Assembly: GCF_000428125.1 (NCBI RefSeq)
Contig: NZ_KE386627.1
Span: forward strand, 124,001 to 188,000
Origin: Bacteroides graminisolvens DSM 19988 = JCM 15093
GTDB taxonomy: Bacteria > Bacteroidota > Bacteroidia > Bacteroidales > Bacteroidaceae
Direction: 5' to 3'
Length of the DNA: 64,000 nt
Shown: piece after piece, positions 8,901 through 16,307 of the stretch
Position numbering within the stretch: position 1 is the stretch's first letter
How the letters are laid out: every line of letters begins with the position of its first letter
Notes under the pieces: model-generated
Seen by the model: the letters and a program-made list of their open reading frames with translations, nothing else
Database searches by the model: none
Told to the model about the DNA's origin: nothing
Made by a program: the position numbers and the translations under genes

Positions 8901-9333
8901 ACAAGAAGCCATTGCGGAACTGGAGAAAAACGGCAGGTATACTTTGTCATTGACCGATGGCGAAGCAGTTATTGAAGCGGCTGATGTTGAAATTATCAGC
9001 GAAGACATACCCGGCTGGCTGGTTGCCAACGAAGGAAAGCTGACAGTAGCTCTTGAGGTGACTGTGACGGAAGAACTTCGTAGGGAAGGAATAGCCCGTG
9101 AACTGGTAAACCGTATTCAAAATATTCGTAAATCGAGCGGATTTGAGATAACCGATAAGATAAGAATCAGATTATCTAAAAATCAGGAAACGGATGATGC
9201 GGTAAATGAATATAATAGTTATATTTGCAATCAGGTTTTAGGGGTTTCCCTAGAATTAGTTGACGAGGTCAAAGATGGCACGGAGTTGAACTTCGATGAT
9301 TTCTCACTGTTTGTAAGTGTGATTAAAGAATAA
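5908..9333 (+). CDS. ileS: Isoleucyl-tRNA synthetase, type 2, with GXHH signature
   Basis: A 1141-residue class I aminoacyl-tRNA synthetase that charges tRNA-Ile and edits valine. The first signature motif reads GIHH (Gly57-His60, within PPSANGMPGIHH) instead of the usual HXGH, and the second is KMSKR (residues 689-693). The long editing domain includes AWTTTPWTLPSNTALCVGP. Overall length, the N-terminal FEGPP segment and the absence of a C-terminal zinc finger place it in the eukaryote-like IleRS2 group, known for natural mupirocin tolerance. A GTG at 5905 is in frame, but the ATG at 5908 gives the normal N-terminus. It heads the run ileS, dksA-like, lspA, DUF4296 gene. Confidence 0.97.
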   Translation: MSKRFAEHSQFDLSEVNKEVLKKWDENSVFAKSMTEREGCPSFVFFEGPPSANGMPGIHHVMARSIKDIFCRYKTMKGFQVKRKAGWDTHGLPVELGVEKALGITKEDIGKKITVAEYNAACRKDVMKFTKEWEDLTHKMGYWVDMNDPYITYDNRYIETLWWLLKQLYKKGLLYKGYTIQPYSPAAGTGLSSHELNQPGCYRDVKDTTVVAQFLMKNPKPEMSAWGTPYFIAWTTTPWTLPSNTALCVGPKIDYVAVQSYNAYTGEPITVVLAKALLNTHFNPKAAEIALEDYKPGDKLVPFKVVAEYKGTDLVGMEYEQLIPWVNPGEGAFRVIPGDYVTTEDGTGIVHIAPTFGADDALVAKNAGVPPLQLINKKGELRPMVDLTGKFYTLDELDESFVNQSVNVELYKEYAGRFVKNAYDPTLTEKDESLDVSICMMMKASNKAFKIEKHVHNYPHCWRTDKPVLYYPLDSWFIRSTACKERMMELNKTINWKPESTGTGRFGKWLENLNDWNLSRSRYWGTPLPIWRTEDNSEEICIESVEELYNEIEKSVAAGLMASNPYKEKGFVPGEYNQDNYEKIDLHRPYVDDIILVSKEGKPMKRELDLIDVWFDSGAMPYAQIHYPFENKELLDSNQVYPADFIAEGVDQTRGWFFTLHAIATMVFDSVSYKAVISNGLVLDKNGNKMSKRLGNAVDPFSTIEKYGSDPLRWYMITNSSPWDNLKFDVEGIEEVRRKFFGTLYNTYSFFALYANVDGFEYKEADVPVAERPEIDRWILSVLNSLVKEVDSCYNDYEPTKAGRLISDFVNDNLSNWYVRLNRKRFWGGGYSQDKLSAYQTLYTCLETVAKLMAPIAPFYADKLYMDLIAATGRDTVVSVHLAKFPVCNSSLIDAALEARMQMAQDVTSMVLALRRKVNIKVRQPLQCIMIPVSDEAQRTHIEAVKSLIINEVNVKEINFVDGTAGILVKKVKCDFKKLGPKFGKKMKAVAAAVGELPQEAIAELEKNGRYTLSLTDGEAVIEAADVEIISEDIPGWLVANEGKLTVALEVTVTEELRREGIARELVNRIQNIRKSSGFEITDKIRIRLSKNQETDDAVNEYNSYICNQVLGVSLELVDEVKDGTELNFDDFSLFVSVIKE

Positions 9334-9367
9334 ATAAAAACTACTAACCTTTTAATTATTTAGAGTT

Positions 9368-9748
9368 ATGACAGAAAAGACGAGATACTCTGATGCGGAG
9401 TTAGCTGAATTCCGTGCAATCATCATGGAGAAATTAGAATTGGCACAACGTGATTATGAACAGTTGAAGCTAAGCATAATGAACAAGGATGGTAACGACA
9501 CGGATGATACTTCGCCAACATACAAGGTGCTTGAAGAGGGCGCCAATACATTGTCAAAGGAGGAAACTACAAGGTTAGCGCAAAGACAATTGAAATTTAT
9601 TCAAGGTTTGCAGGCTGCTTTGGTTCGCATAGAAAACAAAACCTATGGCATTTGCAGGGAAACAGGTAAGTTGATTCCCCCCGAACGTCTTCGTGCCGTA
9701 CCACACGCTACGCTTAGCATTGAAGCTAAAAATGAAGGAAAAAGATAA
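9368..9748 (+). CDS. TraR/DksA-family regulator lacking the zinc-finger cysteines
   Basis: A 126-residue cytoplasmic protein with an N-terminal coiled coil, an acidic loop around residues 41-47 (DGNDTDD) and a C-terminal TraR/DksA zinc-finger fold. Members bind the secondary channel of RNA polymerase and modulate transcription with ppGpp. The finger is recognisable (YGICRETGKLIPPERL, RAVPHAT) but only one of four cysteines remains: Cys96 is present, the second position is Thr99, and the last pair has become Leu-Ser-Ile-Glu. This should be a zinc-independent DksA. It sits 34 bases after ileS and before lspA, an arrangement I recall from other Bacteroides. Confidence 0.88.
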   Translation: MTEKTRYSDAELAEFRAIIMEKLELAQRDYEQLKLSIMNKDGNDTDDTSPTYKVLEEGANTLSKEETTRLAQRQLKFIQGLQAALVRIENKTYGICRETGKLIPPERLRAVPHATLSIEAKNEGKR

Positions 9749-9855
9749 AAGTGTGAAGTAATAGCTAAAGTGTTGGGCTGTTCCGCAATTATGCTGATAG
9801 CTCAACACTTTTATGTTTAATGGAGTGTTTGCTCCAACTCTTTACTCAGGTAAGA

Positions 9856-10479
9856 ATGAAAAAAATACTAACAAAAGGCCGGATATCATTACTCGTAATC
9901 GTTTCTGTGCTTCTCATTGACCAAATTATTAAGGTAATTGTGAAAACCAATATGTACTTTCATGAAAGTATTCATATTACAGATTGGTTTTATATTTACT
10001 TTACAGAGAACAACGGAATGGCTTTCGGTATGGAGATATTCGGTAAACTGTTTCTCACCAGTTTTCGTATTATTGCCGTAGGGTTTATTGCCTGGTATCT
10101 GTATAAAACAATAAAAAAGGGAGCCAAAACGGGTTATATAATATGTGTGTCATTGATACTTACAGGTGCACTCGGAAATATAATAGATAGCGTATTTTAC
10201 GGTGTTCTGTTTGACCAAAGCACCAATTCTTCCATTGCTACATTCTTGCCTGCTGAAGGGGGGTATTCAACCTGGTTCTATGGCAAGGTGGTCGATATGT
10301 TTTATTTTCCCATCATCGATACAACCTGGCCTATGTGGATGCCGGTTATTGGTGGCCAACATTTTATATTCTTCAGTCCGATATTCAATTTTGCAGATGC
10401 AGCCATTAGTTGTGGTATTATTGCACTGCTTTTGTTTTACAGCAAATATTTGAATGAGAGTTATCACCACAAAAATTGA
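9856..10479 (+). CDS. lspA: Lipoprotein signal peptidase (signal peptidase II)
   Basis: A 207-residue inner-membrane aspartyl protease that removes signal peptides from diacylglyceryl-modified prolipoproteins. Four membrane segments are visible. The FTENNGMAFGM motif is followed by the two catalytic aspartates in GALGNIIDS (Asp111) and FNFADAAIS (Asp181). It is longer than the 164-residue E. coli enzyme because of an extended periplasmic loop between the two aspartates (about residues 113-175), usual for Bacteroidota. The ATG at 9856 begins MKKILTKGR; an upstream in-frame start at 9820 would add a non-homologous leader. It is followed directly by a lipoprotein gene. Confidence 0.95.
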   Translation: MKKILTKGRISLLVIVSVLLIDQIIKVIVKTNMYFHESIHITDWFYIYFTENNGMAFGMEIFGKLFLTSFRIIAVGFIAWYLYKTIKKGAKTGYIICVSLILTGALGNIIDSVFYGVLFDQSTNSSIATFLPAEGGYSTWFYGKVVDMFYFPIIDTTWPMWMPVIGGQHFIFFSPIFNFADAAISCGIIALLLFYSKYLNESYHHKN

Positions 10480-10501
10480 CGAATAGTTAAGTGTATTAAA
10501 C

Positions 10502-11428
10502 ATGAAGAAACTCTGCTTTTTTTTCATACTTATGTTGACTGTAATGGCCTGTAAGGTTAAAAGACCCGACGGTGTTATTGCTGAGTCCCAAATGGAGGAG
10601 TTACTCTATGATTATCATCTGGCACGCTCCATGGGAGAAAACCTGCCTGTGTCAGATAATTATAAAAAAGCATTGTACATTCAGTCCGTTTTTCAAAAGT
10701 ATGACGTAACACAGGCCGAATTTGATTCTTCAATGGTTTGGTATACCAGGCACACCGATATTTTAGCGAAAATATACGAAAAAATAAACGATCGTTTGAA
10801 AGAGGAGCAAGCATCTATCAACCACATGGTAGCCATACGCGATAAAAAGTCGCCTGTTTCACAACCCGGTGATAGCGTTGAGTTATGGTTTATGGAGCAG
10901 GTCTCTTGTTTGACAAACGCGCAAGATAACAACAAAATATCTTTTGTAATACCTGCCGATGTTAATTCGCAAGATCGTGATGCGCTGGTTTGGAAAGCTT
11001 CTTTCTTTTATCCTTCTAAAGCAGGGAAAGCAATGCCGGAAACTTACATGGCCATGCAAATGGTTTATCGAAACGATAGTGTGATTACTTCCTCTCGCAA
11101 AATTACCCGATCCGGAGAACAGGAAATCCGTTTGCAGTCAGATACGCTGGGAGCGCTTCGTGAAGTTCGTGGTTATATTTATTTTGAAGGTGGCAAGGAT
11201 GACTATGTGTTGGTTCACAACATATCGATGAAGAGGTATCGCGTAACAGGCGAAATAGCAAAACCTGTTGAGCCGGTCCCAACTGATTCGACTCGTACTG
11301 TTAAATCAGCTCCGGTCTCCAAAGATACGTTGACTCCTCAAGAACCTGTTAAAAGGATGAATCCCGAGGAACTGAATCACAGGCGTAGAACGATGCCCGC
11401 CAGGAAGTTACAACCCATGAAACGATAA
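10502..11428 (+). CDS. DUF4296 lipoprotein
   Basis: A 308-residue predicted lipoprotein. The signal peptide ends in a lipobox with Cys17 (TVMAC). The N-terminal half (MEELLYDYHLARSMGE, SVFQKYDVTQAEFDSSMVWYTRH) matches the DUF4296 pattern found in Bacteroidota lipoproteins. The middle region is beta-rich and the C-terminal 60 residues are low complexity and rich in Pro, Thr, Lys and Arg (KRMNPEELNHRRRTMPARK). The function is unknown. It lies 22 bases after lspA, the enzyme that would process it, in the ileS operon. Confidence 0.8.
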   Translation: MKKLCFFFILMLTVMACKVKRPDGVIAESQMEELLYDYHLARSMGENLPVSDNYKKALYIQSVFQKYDVTQAEFDSSMVWYTRHTDILAKIYEKINDRLKEEQASINHMVAIRDKKSPVSQPGDSVELWFMEQVSCLTNAQDNNKISFVIPADVNSQDRDALVWKASFFYPSKAGKAMPETYMAMQMVYRNDSVITSSRKITRSGEQEIRLQSDTLGALREVRGYIYFEGGKDDYVLVHNISMKRYRVTGEIAKPVEPVPTDSTRTVKSAPVSKDTLTPQEPVKRMNPEELNHRRRTMPARKLQPMKR

Positions 11429-11439
11429 CTGTAATTACT

Positions 11440-11808
11440 ATGAAACGATTTGCTTCTCATTATTTATTTCTTCCCGAACACGGATGGATGAAACAGATGG
11501 TCGTTGAAATTGAAAATGACAATGTTTCAAGGATTTTTCCTTTAAGCGAAGAATCGGAGCGTGTACAGTGGATGCCGGGTGTAAGCGTACTGCTGTCGGA
11601 CACAGACGTTACTAAGGATTTTAATAGGGAAGCTATGCTGGCAGACAAAATTACACCTTTACTGGCCGAAACAAAGATTGTTGATTACATAGCTTCTGAT
11701 ATGAATGAAGTTATTATGCAAAAAAAATGGGTGGTTTTCCGACTTTTTCCGTTTGATTTTACAGAAATGCAACCTTATTCAGCTACCAAACTAGCCATTC
11801 TGCGCTAG
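11440..11808 (+). CDS. Conserved hypothetical protein, end of the ileS operon
   Basis: A 122-residue soluble protein that I do not recognise with certainty. It begins MKRFASHYLFLPEHGWMKQMVVEIEND and contains WMPGVSVLLSD. The first 50 residues faintly recall the N-terminal strand pair of amidohydrolases (target-site and strand pattern only), but no metal-binding HxH or catalytic residue follows, so no enzyme function is proposed. It starts 11 bases after the DUF4296 gene, and its last 18 bases overlap the 3' end of the convergent methyltransferase gene. Confidence 0.65.
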   Translation: MKRFASHYLFLPEHGWMKQMVVEIENDNVSRIFPLSEESERVQWMPGVSVLLSDTDVTKDFNREAMLADKITPLLAETKIVDYIASDMNEVIMQKKWVVFRLFPFDFTEMQPYSATKLAILR

Positions 11809-12552
11809 TCTTCTAAACTCGGCACATACAATGGCCGTTGCTATGGCTACGTTTAATGACTCCGATGAATTTCTTTCCTGTGGGTAGTTGGGAATGTACA
11901 GCTTTCTGTTTACGTAAGTTTCTATATCAGGGCTAATTCCGTTGCCTTCGTTACCCATAATAATAATGCCGTTTTTAGTCAATGGCTCTTCGTACATGTT
12001 CTTTCCATCAAGGAAAGTTCCGTAAATGGGTGTATCTTTTAGTGCAGACAAAAACGCTGGTAAGTCTACATAATGAACCTTAACACGAGCAATAGCTCCC
12101 ATGGTTGCCTGAACGGTTTTCGGATTGAATACATCAACCGTATTAAAGGAACAGTAGATGTTTTCTATTCCAAACCAGTCAGCCAAACGAATAATGGTGC
12201 CTAAGTTACCCGGGTCTTGAACGTCATCCAAGGCAATAGATAGGTTGTGGGCTATTGTTTCAGAATCTATTGTATAATTAGGTTGTTTAAAAACGGCAAG
12301 CACACGTTGAGGGGTTTTTAATAAACTCGTACGGGCTAACTCATCGGGCGTCACTTCTGCTATCTCATCGGCTTTTACGTCGGGATGTTCTTCGAGCCAT
12401 TCACGTGTGGCAGCAAGAAAAGAGCAATGAAAATGCCCTAATAATTCTTCGGTTAATTTGGGACCTTCTGCTAAGAAAACGCCTTCTTCTTTTCTGTTTT
12501 TCTTTAATTCCAGCGAATGAATATACTTTATTTTATTTTTACTAATAGACAT
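11791..12552 (-). CDS. SpoU/TrmH-family RNA 2'-O-methyltransferase
   Basis: A 253-residue SPOUT methyltransferase that uses S-adenosylmethionine to methylate a ribose in rRNA or tRNA. The N-terminal substrate-binding domain (KIKYIHSLELKKNR, VFLAEGPKLTEELL) is followed by the three trefoil-knot motifs: DDVQDPGNLGTIIRLADW, IIIMGNEGNGIS and IPNYPQERNSSESLNVAIA. The final motif contains the conserved Ser-Leu-Asn-Val. It could be RlmB-like; the exact nucleotide target is not decidable here. The minus-strand -7 element TAGATTTG lies at 12582-12589. The 3' end overlaps the preceding plus-strand gene by 18 bases. Confidence 0.88.
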   Translation of the reverse strand: MSISKNKIKYIHSLELKKNRKEEGVFLAEGPKLTEELLGHFHCSFLAATREWLEEHPDVKADEIAEVTPDELARTSLLKTPQRVLAVFKQPNYTIDSETIAHNLSIALDDVQDPGNLGTIIRLADWFGIENIYCSFNTVDVFNPKTVQATMGAIARVKVHYVDLPAFLSALKDTPIYGTFLDGKNMYEEPLTKNGIIIMGNEGNGISPDIETYVNRKLYIPNYPQERNSSESLNVAIATAIVCAEFRRLAQNG

Positions 12553-12633
12553 TTCTTTAGATTCTGTTTGTATTTTTTTTGCAAATCTAGGAAGATATTT
12601 TTAATAACCGTCCATACTTCACTCTCTTTTTCT

Positions 12634-12664
12634 TTTAGCGTGAAGAAAATATGACTTATATTTG
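12634..12664 (+). promoter_or_regulatory. Promoter of tamL
   Basis: TTTA at 12634-12637, 19 bases, then a full TATATTTG at 12657-12664. The start codon is at 12697, giving a leader of about 26 bases. Confidence 0.6.
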
Positions 12665-12696
12665 TGAATCATTAAATAATTGATCTTTCCTAACGC

Positions 12697-15006
12697 ATGA
12701 ATAAAGGCTTTCGTTATATTATATATTCCCTTTTTGCCATAACAATGGTTGCCTGCTCTGGTACGAAATATGTGCCCGAAGGTGCTTTTTTATTAGATAA
12801 AGTAGCAGTTCAGGCCGATAATAATGATACTAAATCAACTGACTTGTCTACTTATATAAGACAAAAACCTAACAATAGATGGTTTAGTGTAATAAAAACG
12901 CAGCTGTATATTTACAATCTTTCCGGAAGAGACTCTACCAAATGGTACAATCGGATGTTAAGAAGGATTGGTGACGCTCCGGTTGTGTACAGTGAATATG
13001 ATACGCAACGTTCGCAGGAAGAGCTCAAAAAAGCGGTGCAAAACATGGGATACATGGGAGCGGAGGTCTATACGGATAAAAAAATTAAGAAGAAAAAGAT
13101 AGAAGTGACATATCGGGTTGCATCGGGCAAACCCTACATTGTTCGTAGCGTGAAATTGGATGTTAAGGACAAAAAAATAGCAGAGTATTTGCAAAATGAC
13201 TCGGCGAATTCTCTTTTACGTCCGGGAATGTTGCTCAACGTCAATAAACTCGATAATGAACGTCAGCGAATTACGTCATTCCTTCAGCAAAATGGATATT
13301 ACCGGTTTAATAAAGATTTTATCTCTTACAGCGCGGATACCGTGAGGAGTACGTATCTGGTTGATTTAACATTGCATTTGCTTCAGTTTAAAGCATATAC
13401 TGATAATGAACCATCAGACCACAAGCAATACAAAATAGGAAAGGTTAGCTTTATAACAGATTATGATGTTCTTCAATCATCGGCACTGAGCAGCATTGAA
13501 ATCAATGATTCCATTCATTATAAAAATTATCCGATCTACTATAAGGATAATCTTTATCTGCGTCCCAAAGTTTTGGTCGATAATTTGCAAATTCGTCCGG
13601 GTGAGCTTTATAATGAAAGAAATGTACAGCGTACATATAATAACTTCGGACGACTTTCTGCACTGAAATATACAAATGTTCGTTTTTTTGATACTCAGGT
13701 AGCTGATACTAATTTACTAAATTGTTATGTGTTATTAACGAAGGGTAGGCATCAGTCTGTGGCTTTTGAGGTAGAAGGAACGAACTCGGCGGGCGACTTG
13801 GGGGCTGCTGCATCTGTTTCCTTTCAACATAGAAATCTGTTTCATGGTTCTGAAACATTCATGGTTAAACTGAGAGGGGCTTATGAAGCTATTTCGGGTT
13901 TACAGCAGGGTTATAGCAATGATAATTATACAGAATATGGAGTAGAGTCAAGTATTAACTTCCCAAGTTTCTTGTTCCCTTTTCTGGCTGCAGACTTTAA
14001 AAACCGCATAAGAGCAACTACTGAATTCGGTTTGCAATATAATTCTCAGCAAAGACCTGAGTTCTCAAGAAAAGTCGCATCTGCCTCTTGGAGTTATAAA
14101 TGGTCCAATTCTCGTAAATCTCAGCACAGATTTGATTTGTTGGATGTTAGTTTTCTATATTTTCCATGGGTCTCAGATACTTTTAAGCAGAAGTATGAAG
14201 AGAATAATCAAAGTTATATTTTTGAATACAATTACAAAGACAGATTGATTGTGCGCATGGGTTATATGTTCAATTACAATAGTGCAGGGGAGAGGATGGC
14301 GAATAACACGATTAAAAGTAACTCCTTCTCAATTCGAGCTGGTTTAGAGTCGGCGGGTAATGTAATGTATGCAATTTCAAATCTTACAAAACAGTCAAAA
14401 AACTCTGATGGTGAATATTCCTTGTTAAGTATCCCTTATGCCCAATATATTAAGGGCGATTTTGACTTCTCTAGGAATATTGTTATCGACGATAAAAATG
14501 CTATTGCTTATCACGTTGGAGTTGGCATTGCTGTTCCTTATGGAAATTCAAAAAGCATTCCCTATATTAAGCAGTATTTTTCAGGCGGAGCTAATAGTGT
14601 ACGTGGATGGTCGGTTCGGGAACTAGGTCCTGGCTCATTTCCTGGTGATGGAAACTACTTAAATCAGTCGGGCGACATTAAGTTTGATGCCAGTATAGAG
14701 TATAGAAGCAAACTTTTTTGGCTTTTGCAGGGGGCTTTGTTTGTTGATGCAGGTAATATTTGGACTATTAAGGAGTATGAAAACCAACCAGGCGGTCAAT
14801 TTGATATTTCGAAGTTTTATAAACAAATAGCTTTTGCGTACGGTTTAGGGATAAGAATTGACCTTGATTATTTAGTATTTAGAATAGATGGAGGTATGAA
14901 AGCTCTCAATCCGGCTTATAGCAGTGGTAAGCAAAGATATCCGATTCTTAATCCTAATTTTAAGCGGGACTTTACGTTCCATTTGGCAGTGGGGTATCCT
15001 TTCTAA
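12697..15006 (+). CDS. tamL: TamL, lipoprotein member of the Omp85 (BamA/TamA) family
   Basis: A 769-residue outer-membrane protein. The signal peptide ends at a lipobox with Cys20 (TMVAC), which distinguishes the Bacteroidota TamL from proteobacterial TamA. After the lipidated N-terminus come POTRA-like modules (about residues 22-370) and a C-terminal 16-strand Omp85 barrel with the motifs SGGANSVRGWSVRELGPG (strand-loop 6 type VRGW), KFDASIEYR, GALFVDAGNIWT and a final aromatic residue in HLAVGYPF. It is expected to work with inner-membrane TamB to insert outer-membrane proteins or move lipids. The partner tamB gene lies only 7.5 kb away in this window. Confidence 0.88.
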   Translation: MNKGFRYIIYSLFAITMVACSGTKYVPEGAFLLDKVAVQADNNDTKSTDLSTYIRQKPNNRWFSVIKTQLYIYNLSGRDSTKWYNRMLRRIGDAPVVYSEYDTQRSQEELKKAVQNMGYMGAEVYTDKKIKKKKIEVTYRVASGKPYIVRSVKLDVKDKKIAEYLQNDSANSLLRPGMLLNVNKLDNERQRITSFLQQNGYYRFNKDFISYSADTVRSTYLVDLTLHLLQFKAYTDNEPSDHKQYKIGKVSFITDYDVLQSSALSSIEINDSIHYKNYPIYYKDNLYLRPKVLVDNLQIRPGELYNERNVQRTYNNFGRLSALKYTNVRFFDTQVADTNLLNCYVLLTKGRHQSVAFEVEGTNSAGDLGAAASVSFQHRNLFHGSETFMVKLRGAYEAISGLQQGYSNDNYTEYGVESSINFPSFLFPFLAADFKNRIRATTEFGLQYNSQQRPEFSRKVASASWSYKWSNSRKSQHRFDLLDVSFLYFPWVSDTFKQKYEENNQSYIFEYNYKDRLIVRMGYMFNYNSAGERMANNTIKSNSFSIRAGLESAGNVMYAISNLTKQSKNSDGEYSLLSIPYAQYIKGDFDFSRNIVIDDKNAIAYHVGVGIAVPYGNSKSIPYIKQYFSGGANSVRGWSVRELGPGSFPGDGNYLNQSGDIKFDASIEYRSKLFWLLQGALFVDAGNIWTIKEYENQPGGQFDISKFYKQIAFAYGLGIRIDLDYLVFRIDGGMKALNPAYSSGKQRYPILNPNFKRDFTFHLAVGYPF

Positions 15007-15041
15007 ATAGATTCTTTGTCAGAGAGGGTTATGGAAAAACA

Positions 15042-15079
15042 AAGCCCTTTTGTTGAACAACAGCACAACAAAAGGGCTT
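15042..15079. terminator. Bidirectional terminator between tamL and DUF3332 gene
   Basis: Perfect 14-base-pair stem (aagcccttttgttg at 15042-15055, caacaaaagggctt at 15066-15079) with a ten-base loop. The T-run is on the minus strand (reverse complement of 15036-15041), so it suits the minus-strand gene best. Confidence 0.75.
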
Positions 15080-15095
15080 GTAATACTATATCAAT

Positions 15096-15644
15096 TTATC
15101 GAGCTGCAAAGAACGAGCTGTTCATTACAACTTGGCGTGCTGCCATCATACCTTGTGCATCAAGAGTTACATTCATTGTATTTCCATTCGGTAGAAATAA
15201 ATCGGCAGTACCATCGTTATTCATTTTTAATAACTTAGTAGACTCTCCGTTGTATTCTACGTTCCATGTGTTATTTTCTTCATTGTATTTGAGATTCATT
15301 GATTGATCTTCTTTACTGATAGTGTAACCATCTTCTAAAGTTTTCACCAAGTAATCTCCATTCTCACCTTTTACCTTTTTGACTTCTCCTACATTGGCGC
15401 TTGCAGGATTAGAACCGGTCCAAAACTCAATAGAGTTGAGAACTACAACGTCTATTAAACCCGCAATAGGGTAAATAGGTACAATGTTACAAGCAAGAAA
15501 CACGAGTTCATTTACAAATTTGTTGCCAAGTCCCTGATTCCAGTCAAGAACTTTATGCCATAAGGCAAATGAACCGATACAAGAACTAAATAATAATGTG
15601 CCACTGATTAATAATGCACCGATAGATAATTTGGTCTTTTTCAT
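15096..15644 (-). CDS. DUF3332 lipoprotein
   Basis: A 182-residue predicted lipoprotein with a lipobox at Cys22 (LFSSC). The N-terminal third holds two hydrophobic segments (FALWHKVLDWN, LVFLACNIVPIYPIAGLIDVVV, IEFWTG), followed by a beta-rich C-terminal region resembling a small sandwich (GDYLVKTLEDGYTISK, STKLLKMNNDGTADLFLPNG). This pattern matches DUF3332, whose function is unknown. It is a single-gene unit with its own promoter and a terminator 16 bases after the stop. Confidence 0.8.
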   Translation of the reverse strand: MKKTKLSIGALLISGTLLFSSCIGSFALWHKVLDWNQGLGNKFVNELVFLACNIVPIYPIAGLIDVVVLNSIEFWTGSNPASANVGEVKKVKGENGDYLVKTLEDGYTISKEDQSMNLKYNEENNTWNVEYNGESTKLLKMNNDGTADLFLPNGNTMNVTLDAQGMMAARQVVMNSSFFAAR

Positions 15645-15683
15645 TACTTAATATGTTTTAATTAATAAAATAAATTGTGAATA

Positions 15684-15714
15684 CAAATATATATCATTTT
15701 ATTTATTTTGCAAC
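15684..15714 (-). promoter_or_regulatory. Promoter of the DUF3332 gene
   Basis: On the minus strand: GTTG (15711-15714), 19 bases, then TATATTTG (15684-15691). The start codon is at 15644. Confidence 0.55.
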
Positions 15715-15733
15715 GATTTGTATAAAATAAAAT

Positions 15734-16165
15734 CTATCTTTTATGTTTAATAAGTTTCTTCAGAATGCTATCAAGTGAATACTTTCCAGGGCCAATAAAG
15801 TACATCAAAAGAAATACTATCAAATAAATGAACGCTAGTTCTTTAACTAAAAAAGGATCTGCTCCATGTACTATAAAAAATGCGACTACCATAGTTACAA
15901 TCATAGGAATAAGAGATAATCTGTACAGAAAGCCTAGAATAAAAGCTAAAGAACAAATTAGCTCTCCGAAAATAGCTAATATTAACGAGGTACTGCTCCC
16001 TAATCCGATAGGATCTGGAAAACCAGATGACATTTGTTCAAACGCATTCCATTTTTGTAATCCGTGCAGCATCATTAATGTACCAAAAACGACTCTCATG
16101 CCAAGCAAAAACAAAGATGTTTTTGTATCATCCGGTTTTGACGGGAATAAAAAATTGTAAATCAT
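15734..16165 (-). CDS. DoxX-family membrane protein
   Basis: A 143-residue protein with four membrane helices matching the DoxX fold: GMRVVFGTLMMLHGLQKW in helix 1, GELICSLAFILGFLYRLSLIPMI around helices 2-3 and KELAFIYLIVFLLMYFIGPGKYSLD in helix 4. DoxX proteins are small inner-membrane proteins linked in other bacteria to quinone or thiosulfate redox chemistry and oxidative stress; no specific substrate can be assigned. It sits 89 bases downstream of the DUF3332 start on the same strand and appears to be its own unit. Confidence 0.8.
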   Translation of the reverse strand: MIYNFLFPSKPDDTKTSLFLLGMRVVFGTLMMLHGLQKWNAFEQMSSGFPDPIGLGSSTSLILAIFGELICSLAFILGFLYRLSLIPMIVTMVVAFFIVHGADPFLVKELAFIYLIVFLLMYFIGPGKYSLDSILKKLIKHKR

Positions 16166-16307
16166 ATCATCTTCTTTTTAATATTTATTATTTTTATAAC
16201 AGTTGTTATATCGAAAAAGTTTTTGCTTTTGTTAAAGTTGCTAATTAAATAATTAAAATTGGATTTATCAATTAGTGGGGCTATCTTTGTGAAAAAATAA
16301 TTTAATA

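Noticed and set aside
15016..15306. Plus-strand open frame opposite the DUF3332 gene
   Set aside because: Its sequence is the complement of a convincing lipoprotein gene and includes the terminator.
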